Positions 1 to 8,106 are shown, counted from the stretch's first letter. The stretch: DNA of 64,000 nt from JAXHMB01 sp034521755 (GCA_034521755.1 JAXHMB010000001.1:248001-312000); one strand, 5' to 3'. A program made the numbers and translations. Notes: generated from the sequence alone by a model not told the origin.

Positions 1-427
1 CGGAAAGGTATTATTGGGAGAGCAGGCCGGCAGTGAATTTGTGATTGCCGCCGGTGATGAAGACGAGAAAATGATGGAAACTATTGAAGCGTTTAATAAC
101 ATGGATATGGATGGGCTCTGGGAACACATGGCAGACACAGTTACCTTTCATATGGCGGATGGCTTTGAAGGTCCTTTTACCAAAGAGATGATGGCAGGAT
201 TTATGGCAGAAGCTGATTCCGTACAGTGGGAAGTCATGTCGATCATACCGGTTCAGGCCAAAGGCAGCAACAGCGTGAGAGTATTGCTGGACAGCCACGA
301 GAAAATCTACATGAAAGATGGTTCTGTGGTAGATAAAAAACTTTTTGAAGAGTTTATCTTTGAGGAGGGAACCGTGGTAAAGATTCGTCAGTGGGATGCC
401 GCAACCGCTATGGAGGGATCTGAATAG
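1..427 (+). CDS. SnoaL/NTF2-like protein, 5' end cut by window edge
   Basis: The frame is open to the left edge (codons from base 2), so the N-terminus is missing; about 141 residues are visible, ending in TAG at 425-427. An early helix (IEAFNNMDMDGLWEHM), followed by VTFHMADGFEGP, alternating strands and a final strand KIRQWDA, fits the alpha+beta barrel of the SnoaL/NTF2-like superfamily. Members bind small molecules or act as enzymes of many kinds, so no substrate can be assigned. A TTG at 14 could be a start, but the open upstream frame makes truncation by the window more likely. A strong terminator follows within 35 bases. The family call is inference from fold pattern only. Confidence 0.55.
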   Translation, partial: GKVLLGEQAGSEFVIAAGDEDEKMMETIEAFNNMDMDGLWEHMADTVTFHMADGFEGPFTKEMMAGFMAEADSVQWEVMSIIPVQAKGSNSVRVLLDSHEKIYMKDGSVVDKKLFEEFIFEEGTVVKIRQWDAATAMEGSE

Positions 428-458
428 CCTTTACTTACTATTCTTGTTAGAATTACAA

Positions 459-490
459 TAGTGCAGGTTTTAGGCCTGCACTATTTTTTT
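459..490 (+). terminator. Rho-independent terminator after the NTF2-like gene
   Basis: Perfect 9-bp stem TAGTGCAGG (459-467) / CCTGCACTA (475-483), loop TTTTAGG, followed directly by seven T (484-490). It ends transcription of the gene stopping at 427. Confidence 0.9.
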
Positions 491-624
491 GATCCCTATT
501 AAAATAATTTTCCTACCAACACTTACTATCCTGATCTTAAGCAAAGGCTGTCATTCCGAGCGAAGTGAAACACTGTGCCGCAATCTCCTTAACTATTATA
601 CTTCTCATTTTTTTTATCCATGTC

Positions 625-706
625 ATCCTGTCCGCCAGCCCTTGTGGAATCCCGCAAAGCGGGGCCAGATAATGGCATTCCACGGGGCCAGTCGGCGGAT
701 CAGGAT
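625..706. repeat. Nested palindromic element, predicted branched fold
   Basis: Outer stem ATCCTGTCCGCC (625-636) pairs with GGCGGA-T-CAGGAT (694-706, one bulged T). Inside it CCC (639-641) and GTGGAAT (644-650) pair with ATTCCAC-GGG (677-686). Within that sit two side-by-side hairpins: CCCGC/GCGGG (651-663) and GCCA/TGGC (664-676). The result is a Y-shaped fold like REP or BIME elements, or the ends recognised by Y1 (IS200/RAYT) transposases. It lies in a spacer and has no coding potential. Confidence 0.7.
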
Positions 707-965
707 CTGAAGCAGGTTGTCCACAATTCGTGGTACAGCCTACGTAGCTATGCTACTTTGGCGTAGTAGGCCCTTGATTTTTTAGCCCCTTTTGTACCGT
801 GTCCGACTACTGGCGGATCAAGGCAAAAGGGGCATAAGAAACTGTAGGTATGCTGTCTGGTTAATTTATTTAAAAGTATTCTTTCATCTCTTTTTACCTG
901 TTGCCTTTTTCATATTTATATACTTTATTTCATGTGTAATTTCATATAATATTGAAGGACAAGAC

Positions 966-1613
966 ATGAAAAAGCTCACAGACAAACAATCCGCGCTCTG
1001 GGAATACATCATTAACTACATTGAAAGCTATTCCCAATTTCCTGCTTATGCCGACATGCAGGAAGCATTCGGCTACAACTCATCCAACAGCATATACCAG
1101 CACCTGCATGCGCTGGAAAAGAAAAACTACCTCACCAAATCCGGGAAAGGGAATTATGATGTGCACCCGACAAAACGCTCCGAGCTGAAGGGCTTTTTCC
1201 CGGGCATCCCGGTGAAGGGACACATAGCCGCAGGAGGGATGCACGAAGCCATACAAGAAAATCTGGGCCACCTGCCGGTAGAAATATACCCGGCAAAGTC
1301 TGACCACTATTTTGCCCTTATTGTGGACGGCGACAGCATGATTGATGCCGACATCCGTGACGGCGACTATATTATTATTGACCCGCGTGAACCCAACGAC
1401 GGTGAAATAGGGGCCATTTTATATAATGGTGAAACCACGCTTAAAACCATCCGCAAGCGGAGCGACGGGGTGGTGCTGCAGCCCGAAAATGAACACTATC
1501 AGCCTATTCATATTACACCGCATGAATGGGAAGAGGTAAAAGTGTTTGGCACGCTGGTGGGCAAAGCCTGGAAAAAGAAAGACAAGTGGGGCGTTATTTT
1601 TAGAATGAACTAA
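966..1613 (+). CDS. lexA: LexA-type SOS repressor, self-cleaving (S24)
   Basis: 215 residues: an N-terminal winged-helix DNA-binding region (about 1-68) and an S24 protease domain. The self-cleavage bond is in IAAGG (Ala89-Gly90), the catalytic serine is in GDSM (Ser124) and the general-base lysine in TTLKTI (Lys160), so the Ser-Lys dyad is complete. LexA represses DNA-repair genes until RecA filaments trigger autocleavage. The frame extends upstream to 792, but the ATG at 966 is preceded by GAAGGA (954-959) with ideal spacing and starts the conserved MKKLTDKQ-type terminus, so I chose it. The gene stands alone. A LexA paralogue or phage-type repressor is possible but less likely at this length and domain order. 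Confidence 0.9.
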   Translation: MKKLTDKQSALWEYIINYIESYSQFPAYADMQEAFGYNSSNSIYQHLHALEKKNYLTKSGKGNYDVHPTKRSELKGFFPGIPVKGHIAAGGMHEAIQENLGHLPVEIYPAKSDHYFALIVDGDSMIDADIRDGDYIIIDPREPNDGEIGAILYNGETTLKTIRKRSDGVVLQPENEHYQPIHITPHEWEEVKVFGTLVGKAWKKKDKWGVIFRMN

Positions 1614-1766
1614 AGACGCATTTTTTGGAGGGGGCTGGAGTCACTTTTAGCTAGAAAAACAGGAGTACAGATAACATGACCAATAAAGGCTTTCTAAAGC
1701 AGCAACGGCCCTACTTGTATGTTATCCACATAATTTCTAGCATAGAAGTTGTACAAATAAGACTAT

Positions 1767-1779
1767 GTTATATAACTTC
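1767..1779. repeat. Left 13-bp inverted repeat flanking an unknown gene
   Basis: GTTATATAACTTC here is the exact reverse complement of GAAGTTATATAAC at 2846-2858. The pair brackets the gene at 1807-2844, and its 10-bp core GTTATATAAC is itself palindromic. This could be an expression signal or the footprint of insertion. Confidence 0.5.
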
Positions 1780-1806
1780 CTCAAGAATAACCGATAAGAT
1801 CCATGA

Positions 1807-2844
1807 ATGAAGAAGTATAGGTCACATCTTATTTTGTTCCATAGGGATGCAACCTTAGTAAAATCCCTAAATTTTGATAGGCATAATATTGATCTAGAAG
1901 TTAGTCCTGAACCTACTGGTACTTTTTGGAAATCTAAAGACGGTCGAACTGAATCGTGGAGTAGTGAACCTCAAGAGAGTCCAGCCTCTGATGGAGATAT
2001 ACCAGCTGATGAATTAATTATCATTGCTGAAAATGAGGGAATTGCTGAAGATGTTTTATCCACTATAAAAGGTGGAATCCTACTTGCATATCCTGATTTT
2101 AATAATTTCCCGCTTACTCCAGATTTGAATGAAGTTGAAGAAATACCCTCTGAAATATACTCTAGTAAATTATTCCGCAACTACTTTAAACAAGTTGATT
2201 TTATAGGTTATGGGTGTCGTGTTCTAAATGATGCCTATGGAAATGCAGAATTACAGTATGCAATTGAAAAGTTTAAACTAAGTTTAAAAATTAATTCAAT
2301 GACACCAGGCTCAGCAAACCCTAAATATGGGCAAATGTTTGAATATTATGATGTTGATAAAAGCTATCATACAAGCGGTGCTTTTGCAATAACAGCAGCA
2401 TTTTCAGTAGTTGAAGAATTAGGTTTAGAAGTCAGATCAAGCCAAAAGAACCCTAGATTTACTGATAGTGAAATTGGAAAATGGAATCCCAAAGTCCTTA
2501 ATGATATCAAACACAGATTGGAGAAAATTGGAATAACAGAAGAAGATACATTTGACTGGATTTTTAGGGGTGAAAAAACTGAAATAGAAAAAGACTTGAA
2601 ACCTTATTTCGGTTATGATTCTGAATGGACAAAAGTAAATGAAGAAGTAAGAGATAAAACGCTAACTTTTCCGGAAGCAATTCATAACCTGAGCTATCTG
2701 AGAAATTTCATAGCCTCTCATAAGTTTAGAAAACTTACACAATATATTAGTCCTTATGATATTTTTAATGCGCAAAGTTTGGCACGCAATCTATTACTCC
2801 GGAGTCTAGGACTTTGGAAGATTGACATCTATAACCAAATCTAG
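1807..2844 (+). CDS. Hypothetical protein of unknown function
   Basis: 345 residues, ATG start, TAG stop; I do not recognise the family. No signal peptide, membrane segment or obvious catalytic motif is visible. The protein is rich in charged and aromatic residues and has an acidic, Ser/Pro-rich patch near residues 50-65. A conserved-looking core (YGCRVLNDAYGNAELQYAIE, then a YHTSGAF stretch) sits mid-protein and the C-terminus is helical. Codon and base use are more AT-rich than in neighbouring lexA, which suggests acquisition. It is bracketed by 13-bp inverted repeats and followed by an attC-like sequence, so it may be a gene cassette. The open frame is long enough to be a real gene. Confidence 0.6.
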   Translation: MKKYRSHLILFHRDATLVKSLNFDRHNIDLEVSPEPTGTFWKSKDGRTESWSSEPQESPASDGDIPADELIIIAENEGIAEDVLSTIKGGILLAYPDFNNFPLTPDLNEVEEIPSEIYSSKLFRNYFKQVDFIGYGCRVLNDAYGNAELQYAIEKFKLSLKINSMTPGSANPKYGQMFEYYDVDKSYHTSGAFAITAAFSVVEELGLEVRSSQKNPRFTDSEIGKWNPKVLNDIKHRLEKIGITEEDTFDWIFRGEKTEIEKDLKPYFGYDSEWTKVNEEVRDKTLTFPEAIHNLSYLRNFIASHKFRKLTQYISPYDIFNAQSLARNLLLRSLGLWKIDIYNQI

Positions 2845-2845
2845 T

Positions 2846-2982
2846 GAAGTTATATAACAATGCGTTTTAAATCGGACGCGGAAGGGGTGCGATGGAACTT
2901 GTTTGTGAGGAATTAATTTCGCTACTTCAAAGAAATTTTAACCCCCGCGCAGCTTATGCCCCAGGTCGTTAAAGGGCTAAAT
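2846..2982. other. attC-like structured sequence after cassette gene
   Basis: The segment begins TATATAACAATGCG, right after the stop of the unknown gene, and ends CAGGTCGTTAAAGGG, just before the next gene. The flanks can pair imperfectly (AAC with GTT; GGACGCGG with CCCCCGCGC), giving a long interrupted hairpin. The overall form (AAC...GCG...CGTTA) resembles integron attC recombination sites. The right core GTTAAAG departs from consensus GTTRRRY at its last base and no integrase gene is in the window, so this is tentative. Confidence 0.4.
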
Positions 2983-2990
2983 AGAACCAC

Positions 2991-3643
2991 ATGGACCTAC
3001 ATCAAGTCGTACTAAACGTAATCATTGGGCTAGCCATACTGGTCGGGGCACTACAGTGTTTCTTTGGCTACCGCATCTTCAAGTTCATCCTAGGGCTTAC
3101 TGGATTCTTACTTGGAGGCGTCCTGGTAGCCGCAGTTGGTTCTACACTCTCGCAGGAAGAACTCTTTATTATCCTGACGGGCTTGGTGGGGGGATTTATT
3201 GGTGCAGCTTTGATGGTTACGCTATACTATGTAGGCATCTTTTTTATTGGGGCTATCCTCGGTGGTGTTCTCGGAACGGTTCTTTACGCAGTTGCTGAAA
3301 GCAATCCTGACCCCGCGGTTTTGTCATAATTGCAGTACTTGCTGGAATCCTTGCTTTGGTCTTCCAGAAGTTTATGATAATTGTCTCGACAGCATTTGGC
3401 GGTGCATGGGGTGTAGTTATCGGAATTGCCTATTTTATCACCGGCGCTATTAATTTGAGTAATCCAGAACAGATATTTAGTTCGGGCGGTAAATATTTGT
3501 ACGCTATGCTTTTGTGTTGGCTTGTGCTTGGAATAGTTGGTGTTGTTATACAGTACCGATCTGCACCAACAAAGGAAACTCAACCACTGGGCCACCCGCC
3601 AGGGAAAAAGCGCTCGGCCCTTTCCCAAATGAGTGAATCGTGA
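2991..3643 (+). CDS. DUF4203/TMEM198-like membrane protein, frameshifted
   Basis: Two overlapping pieces (2991-3329 and about 3325-3643) join into one ~217-residue protein when one T is restored in the run at about 3320-3323. Seven or so hydrophobic segments span most of the protein. The first half carries GYRIFKFILGLTGFLLGG and repeated small-residue GG/GA patterns typical of DUF4203 (TMEM198) proteins; the tail is polar (RSAPTKETQP). The function is unknown; it sits in the inner membrane. The break lies in a homopolymer, so a sequencing error is likely. It is the second gene of the possible cassette row, following the attC-like sequence at 2846-2982. Confidence 0.6.
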
Positions 3644-3746
3644 CATTAGTAAAAGAAGGAAATATAAGAGGAGGCAACAAAACCAACCGAATTACGGGCT
3701 ATATGCCATTAAAACCTTATGTAACTTCAACCGTTAAAATATTTCA

Positions 3747-4506
3747 ATGGACAATTCAGCCGTTGCTTTGCTGATTTTATTAGTGGTAATCAGTTCTTTT
3801 TGGCTAATTCCACTAATGCGTAAAAAGATATTGAATCTATTTAGAGGTTGGTATGGCGAAAAAAAGACTACGTTCTATCTGTGGCTATCGCTCAATTCGA
3901 AAGTCTACCGAAGATTTCATCATGTCATTATTCCATCAGGAAATGGTACAACTCAAATTGACCACCTTATTGTATCACCATATGGACTATTCATAGTAGA
4001 AACAAAAAATATGAAAGGTTGGGTATTTGGGTCCGAGGGGCAAAAAAGTTGGACGCAGTCACTTTATGGAAATAACTATTCATTCCAGAACCCGATAAGG
4101 CAAACCTTTAGACAAAGAAAAGCTTATTTCTGAATTTTTGGGAGTCAATGAATCAACCGTACATACAATTATATATTTCGTTGGCAATTGTAAATTTAAA
4201 ACAGAGTTGCCAGATAACGTTATAAAATCCCGGCTAGGAAAATACATTAAACAGTTTAAGGATCTAGTTCTTCAGCCTGAAGAAGTAGATCGAGTAGTCG
4301 GAGAAATTGAATACTATGTTTCTGAGTCTTCACTCACTACTAAAGACCATGTGCGATCATTGCGTGAAAGGCATAATTCAGAAAAAGTTTGCCCGAAATG
4401 CGGTTCAAAGCTAGTTGAGAGAACAGCGAAGAACGGTCCTAATGCCGGCACGAAATTTTTAGGATGCGATAACTACCCAAAATGTCGATTTACAAAGGAT
4501 ATATAA
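3747..4506 (+). CDS. NERD-domain protein with topoisomerase-type zinc finger, frameshifted
   Basis: One N-terminal membrane anchor (about residues 5-25) is followed by a NERD (nuclease-related) domain with the characteristic core GNGTTQIDHLIV, then FIVETKN, a restriction-nuclease-like Asp...Glu-x-Lys arrangement. The second piece (to 4506) ends in a four-cysteine topoisomerase C4 zinc finger, CPKCGSKLVE then GCDNYPKC. The frame changes by one base at about 4105-4125, between NPIRQTF and EKLISEFLG, so two pieces are read. NERD plus zf-C4 proteins are common in bacteria and are thought to process DNA, but their role is not established. This is probably the third cassette-like gene. Confidence 0.7.
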
Positions 4507-4541
4507 TAGAAACTAAGGCGCAAGTTCGTTAGCACCCCAAT

Positions 4542-4778
4542 CTAAAGTTTGTCCCTTTCATCAGGCTCTTCGTCCGGAACTTTTGATAATACATGCTCAA
4601 AATTTTCTCGTGAACCTAATTCTCCTCGTTCTTTTAGGTATTCCACTGTCATTAAAGCGGATAGCTTTTCAGAAACAGCAGAATTTATTAGCTGATTTAT
4701 AGATATGCCTTCCTTTTTTGCCAGCTCGCGTATTTTATCGTGCATTGAGTCGGGCAGTCGTAGGCTTAAAGTGCTCAT
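4542..4778 (-). CDS. Ribbon-helix-helix antitoxin of the PIN toxin
   Basis: 78 residues. The N-terminus STLSLRLPDSMHDKIRELAKKEGISINQLI is a textbook ribbon-helix-helix DNA-binding fold: a beta strand of alternating residues, then two helices (given here as about residues 2-31). The acidic C-terminal tail likely wraps the toxin. The start codon overlaps the stop of the PIN gene by 4 bases (ATGA at 4775-4778), so the two are translationally coupled. Antitoxins of this kind bind their own promoter and repress the pair. Confidence 0.8.
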   Translation of the reverse strand: MSTLSLRLPDSMHDKIRELAKKEGISINQLINSAVSEKLSALMTVEYLKERGELGSRENFEHVLSKVPDEEPDERDKL

Positions 4779-5191
4779 AATTCTCCGATTTTAATTAAAA
4801 ATTGCTTTGGTATTATCGCTTCCACACCAAATTGCTCAACACCTTTAAAGTCATCGAGGTTGTAAGTAATGATATATTCACATCCTGCTTCGACAGCTAA
4901 TTCCAGCACCATATCATCTTTGGGATCTTTCAAAAAAGGTCGCCAAAGAAAAAAGATGTCTCGCTTATCAGCGACTTTACACAAGTAGTTTAACAAATCA
5001 TCAATATCTGTATGGATTAGGTGTTCAAACTTTTTCCTTTTACTTACCGCTTCATACTCAACCAACAGTGGTACGGAAAGACTTATATCAAACTTTCCTG
5101 TCCCTACTAAACTGAGCAATTTAAACGAGGCTCCACGGTTCGAGCGAAGAGCCGAAATTAGTACATTGGTGTCAATAACAACGCTAATCAT
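4775..5191 (-). CDS. PIN-domain toxin (COG1569 type)
   Basis: 138 residues, the full length of a single PIN domain. Acidic metal ligands are visible at Asp7 (VVIDTN), Glu45/Glu47 (LLVEYEAV), Asp92/Asp93 (KDPKDDMV) and Asp113 (NLDDF), so the Mg2+-dependent ribonuclease site looks intact. It is the first gene of a two-gene unit: the toxin precedes the antitoxin, opposite to vapBC but usual for this COG1569 family. The unit ends at 4542. Inference: RNA-cleaving toxin neutralised by the RHH protein. Confidence 0.8.
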   Translation of the reverse strand: MISVVIDTNVLISALRSNRGASFKLLSLVGTGKFDISLSVPLLVEYEAVSKRKKFEHLIHTDIDDLLNYLCKVADKRDIFFLWRPFLKDPKDDMVLELAVEAGCEYIITYNLDDFKGVEQFGVEAIIPKQFLIKIGEL

Positions 5192-5297
5192 ATAGTGGTA
5201 TTATATGCAATACCAAAATAAATTCAAAAAGTTTGTGGTGCTGCCCCTTTAGATTACTCCTAAGAAAAACTAGGTGCTTTGGTGGCATAAAGCCGCC

Positions 5298-5354
5298 AAT
5301 CATCCCGCAAGCATTCTGCTTGCGAAATAGAAAATTTGAAAAACGTAAAATGGC
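5298..5354. repeat. Interspersed hairpin repeat, copy A
   Basis: AATCATCCCGCAAGC...ACGTAAAATGGC. It contains the hairpin GCAAGC-ATTCT-GCTTGC. Related copies lie at 7261-7340 (B) and 8029-8106 (C). It falls between the toxin-antitoxin pair and the histidine kinase. Confidence 0.6.
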
Positions 5355-5448
5355 CTGTACTATTAAGCGGCCGGATAACCATCATTCGTTTACAGGAGAA
5401 AATCTCATGGAGGTCAGCTATTTTTGGAAACACAGCTCGGACCGGCTG

Positions 5449-6972
5449 TTAGTCACTTATATTTTCCAACTTTGCGGAACTGCTCGATCCCTTCAGGTCC
5501 TTTTGCTCAAAGCTAAGCTGGAATGTAGAGCCGTTATTACGCTTGAGTTCAAGGTCGGCTTCCAGCTGATCGGTGAGCTGATAAATGAGTAAAAAACCAA
5601 TCGTACTCTGGTTTTCAAGGCTGAAATTGTCGGGCATGCCTATGCCGTTGTCAGAGACCTTCAACACAATAATGTTGTCTGCCTGGGTTATTTCTACAGT
5701 TATTTGCCCGGAATCTTTCTCAGCGAAAGCATGCTTGTAGGCATTGGTTATCAATTCGTTGATGATTAATGCAATGGGAATGGCCTGATTAATATTAATG
5801 CTAACCTCATCAATTGATGTGTTTAACTTAATATCCCGGCCATCTGTATTATATACACTCTTGATGTTGTCAATTAATTTATGAACAAATACACCCAGGT
5901 TTACATTAGCAAAGTCTCCGGTTTGATATAGCAGCTCGTGGACTTCTGACATTGACTGAATACGGAGCTGGCTATTCTGTATTATATTCTGCACCTGTTT
6001 ATTATCAGTCTCAAACAGTTCTAATTGCAGCATGGCCGAAATGACGGCCAGATTATTCTTTACGCGGTGATGGATCTCACCCAGCAAGACATTTTTTTCC
6101 TCGAGTGACTCCTCGATCTTTATTTTCTGAAGCTTACGCTGTGTGATGTTTTTTGCTGTTGCATACAACTCATCTTGTTTTCTGGTCATGTGAATTTCCA
6201 ACCACACCGGTTTTCCGCTCCGGTTTAATAACTTGAACTCACCTTTAAAAACGGAACTCGAATTCTGTAGCCAGGCATCCATTTGTTGTTTCAAGCTGTC
6301 CGAATCAGTAAAGTCGGTTAAAGGTTTGCCAACGAAGTTATCAGACTTATAGCCCAATACTTTTTCCAACTTATTATTGATGCTTGAAATACTGTAATCG
6401 TTGGGATCGAGTATAAAAACCAGGTCGGTAGCATTTTCCAGGAACGTAGTTTGACGTTCCAATTCTGCTGTTTTCTTTTCCAGCTCATTTTGTTTTTTTC
6501 TAAGTTCCAACCGCGCCTCAACTTCTTGTGCCAGGGTTTTAAGACTTTCAAGCTGCCAGTCTTCCAGTTGCTTTGGTTCAAAACCCAATACGCAGATGGT
6601 ACCAATATTATATCCATCTTCGCTTTTTAAGTTCACCCCCGCATAAAATTTTACGTTGGGGTCATTCTTTACATATGGCAAGTCGGTAAAACGCTGATCC
6701 TTTTTGGCATCTTCTACAATCATCCATTCATCCTTGTGAATCGTCTCGCTACAGAACGTTTCTCCACGTTTCATCTCTTTAGGAGTGGCAGGATAACTTG
6801 CTTTATTCCACTGTCGCTCTGCATCCAAAAAGTTAATCTGTGAAATAGAAGTCCTGCAGATCTGAGAAGCAAGTTTAACCAATGCGTCAAACTCCTGTTC
6901 TTCAGGAGTATCTAAAATAGAGTATGATTTTAATGCCTCTAGTCGTTCCTGTTCATTTTTAGTTAACTTCAT
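5449..6972 (-). CDS. GAF-PAS sensor histidine kinase, HisKA_2 type
   Basis: 507 residues, soluble (no membrane segment or signal peptide). Order: GAF domain (about 22-155), coiled-coil linker (155-175), PAS domain (175-280), HisKA_2 dimerisation domain with the phospho-acceptor in EIHHRVKNNLAVI (His301/302), and a HATPase domain with N-box NELITNAYKH (about 405-414) and G1 box DNGIGMPD (441-448). The enzyme autophosphorylates on His and would pass phosphate to a response regulator, but none is adjacent, so its partner is elsewhere. The GAF domain probably senses a small ligand, light or redox state; the signal cannot be told. ATG start, monocistronic. Confidence 0.88.
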   Translation of the reverse strand: MKLTKNEQERLEALKSYSILDTPEEQEFDALVKLASQICRTSISQINFLDAERQWNKASYPATPKEMKRGETFCSETIHKDEWMIVEDAKKDQRFTDLPYVKNDPNVKFYAGVNLKSEDGYNIGTICVLGFEPKQLEDWQLESLKTLAQEVEARLELRKKQNELEKKTAELERQTTFLENATDLVFILDPNDYSISSINNKLEKVLGYKSDNFVGKPLTDFTDSDSLKQQMDAWLQNSSSVFKGEFKLLNRSGKPVWLEIHMTRKQDELYATAKNITQRKLQKIKIEESLEEKNVLLGEIHHRVKNNLAVISAMLQLELFETDNKQVQNIIQNSQLRIQSMSEVHELLYQTGDFANVNLGVFVHKLIDNIKSVYNTDGRDIKLNTSIDEVSININQAIPIALIINELITNAYKHAFAEKDSGQITVEITQADNIIVLKVSDNGIGMPDNFSLENQSTIGFLLIYQLTDQLEADLELKRNNGSTFQLSFEQKDLKGSSSSAKLENISD

Positions 6973-7447
6973 GCAAAATCATAAATTGGGGTAAAAATAT
7001 ATGTTGATGAAAATAAATAAAACGCTTGCCTTGTAATAATATTGATCTGTGAAAAGTGGACATGTTTTTATAGAATATTGACGTAAAGCTGTGCTACTGC
7101 TCGGTATATGATGAGTGCTGGACGGCTGCCATGTCGGATGTTACAAAAAGAAATCAAGGCGAAACAGTACTGAGCAGAGAAGAACGAAAGGTAGCGAGTT
7201 GTTCAGGAATGGAGGAGAGTGGTATTTAGGAATTATTTTCAATGAGAAAAGTCAATTAACCTTGCAGGTATTCTGCTTTCGGGATAGAAAGTTTTAAAGA
7301 GGTATTATGGCATAAGCTGAAAGCTTGCACCATAATTGGAAGTTGGTTATTTAAGAATAAGTTATATGCGCTCTTCCAACAAAATAAATTATTGTCAGAA
7401 TTAATTGTTTTTCAATAGATTAGAGATAGCAATAAAACCTTAAAACT
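6973..7447. other. Non-coding spacer with hairpin repeat copy B
   Basis: No supported gene. The 60-codon frame at 7115-7297 lacks codon bias and a ribosome-binding site. Repeat copy B occupies about 7261-7340: degenerate GCAGGTATTCTGC hairpin, then GATAGAAAGTTTTAAA and a second hairpin CAAGCT-GAA-AGCTTG shared with copy C but starting TAAGCT here. The rest is AT-rich upstream sequence of the toxin-antitoxin pair. Confidence 0.5.
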
Positions 7448-7681
7448 ATGATTACTGATTTTAAAGAAATTCAACATTCGGCACTTGAATTGAATGAAAA
7501 ACATAGAGCTGAATTAGCAAAAAAACTTATTGATAGCTTGGATCAGAAAATTGACGATGATATTGAACAAGATTGGATTGATGAAATCAAGCGAAGAAAA
7601 GAAGAAATTAAATCAGGCGAAGTAACACCGATTTCGGGACAAGAGGTTCATAAAGAAGCTCAGGAACTTCTTAATAAATGA
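7448..7681 (+). CDS. Addiction-module antitoxin (Unstab_antitox family)
   Basis: 77 residues, highly charged. The pattern LNEKHRAELAKKLIDSLD, then an acidic stretch, IEQDWIDEIKRR, and the end SGQEVHKEAQELL matches the PF09720/TIGR02574 addiction-module component family. The N-terminal helices dimerise and the C-terminal helix masks the toxin. Its stop overlaps the toxin start by 4 bases (ATGA, 7678-7681). The pair would be autoregulated, as is usual, though no operator can be pinned down here. Confidence 0.85.
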   Translation: MITDFKEIQHSALELNEKHRAELAKKLIDSLDQKIDDDIEQDWIDEIKRRKEEIKSGEVTPISGQEVHKEAQELLNK

Positions 7682-7968
7682 CTTTTCAATATCACCCTGA
7701 AGCTGCCAAAGAGCTAACGAGTACTATCCAATATTATGAAGAAAAATCTGTGGGTCTTGGGGCTGATTTTCTCGATGAAATAGAAGAAGCTGTTGCTCAG
7801 GCTTTGGCTCATCCAAATTCGGGTTCGTTATTAACAAAACAAGATCACAGAATTTTGCTTGATCGGTTTCCCTATGAAATTATTTATGACGTTTCTGAAA
7901 GTATAATCACAATTAGTGCAGTAAAGCATTTGAAACGTAAACCGGCTTATTGGAAATCAAGAAAATAA
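7678..7968 (+). CDS. RelE/ParE-superfamily toxin
   Basis: 96 residues, usual for the family. It opens MTFQYHPEAAKELTSTIQYYEEK, the typical ParE first strand and helical hairpin (about residues 1-23), followed by FLDEIEEAV, then RILLDRFPYEIIYDV and a final strand VKHLKRKPAYWK with the basic/aromatic C-terminus of this family. The target is gyrase (ParE-like) or ribosome-bound mRNA (RelE-like); sequence alone does not decide, but Unstab_antitox partners usually go with ParE-like toxins. Confidence 0.85.
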   Translation: MTFQYHPEAAKELTSTIQYYEEKSVGLGADFLDEIEEAVAQALAHPNSGSLLTKQDHRILLDRFPYEIIYDVSESIITISAVKHLKRKPAYWKSRK

Positions 7969-8028
7969 CCGTGTGTATCAATGCGCATCAACTGGGTGCC
8001 GGACGTGCCATTGGTCTCTGCTTACACC

Positions 8029-8106
8029 AATCATCTCGCAAATATTTGCATGCGGAATAAAATTTTAAAAAACGTATAATGGCACAAGCTGAAAGCTTGC
8101 ACCATT
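8029..8106. repeat. Interspersed hairpin repeat, copy C
   Basis: AATCATCTCGCAA...ACGTATAATGGC is homologous to copy A, then a hairpin CAAGCT-GAA-AGCTTG (8085-8099) shared with copy B. It lies in the 306-base spacer between the ParE-type toxin and icmF; nothing else is recognisable there. Confidence 0.6.

Larger units (their letters stand above)
428..965. other. Non-coding spacer with terminator and repeats
   Basis: No supported gene. The open frames here are short and the longest reads through palindromic DNA. From left to right it holds the terminator at 459-490, a degenerate GTCATTCCGAGCGAAG-type interspersed repeat beginning near 550, a folded palindromic element at 625-706, a partial palindrome (TCCG...CGGA) near 801-818, and an AT-rich stretch leading to the lexA ribosome-binding site. 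Confidence 0.6.

Noticed and set aside
11..298. 95-residue minus-strand frame opposite the NTF2-like gene
   Set aside because: Shadow of the plus-strand gene, which has clear protein pattern.
489..710. 73-codon open frame
   Set aside because: It reads through the degenerate repeat and the palindromic element and has no ribosome-binding site or homology pattern.
3284..3646. 120-residue minus-strand frame opposite the DUF4203-like gene
   Set aside because: Antisense of conserved coding sequence; no start signal.
5233..5592. 119-residue plus-strand frame across repeat copy A
   Set aside because: It overlaps the repeat and the kinase 3' end in antisense; sequence is rich in Cys and lacks pattern.
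7115..7297. 60-codon frame (and a 33-codon frame from about 7131)
   Set aside because: No codon bias, ribosome-binding site or recognisable family; it ends inside a repeat copy.
1740..8100. A novel defence island
   Set aside because: The toxin-antitoxin pairs, NERD protein and unknown gene are suggestive, but no nuclease-helicase, restriction or signalling-effector set is present.
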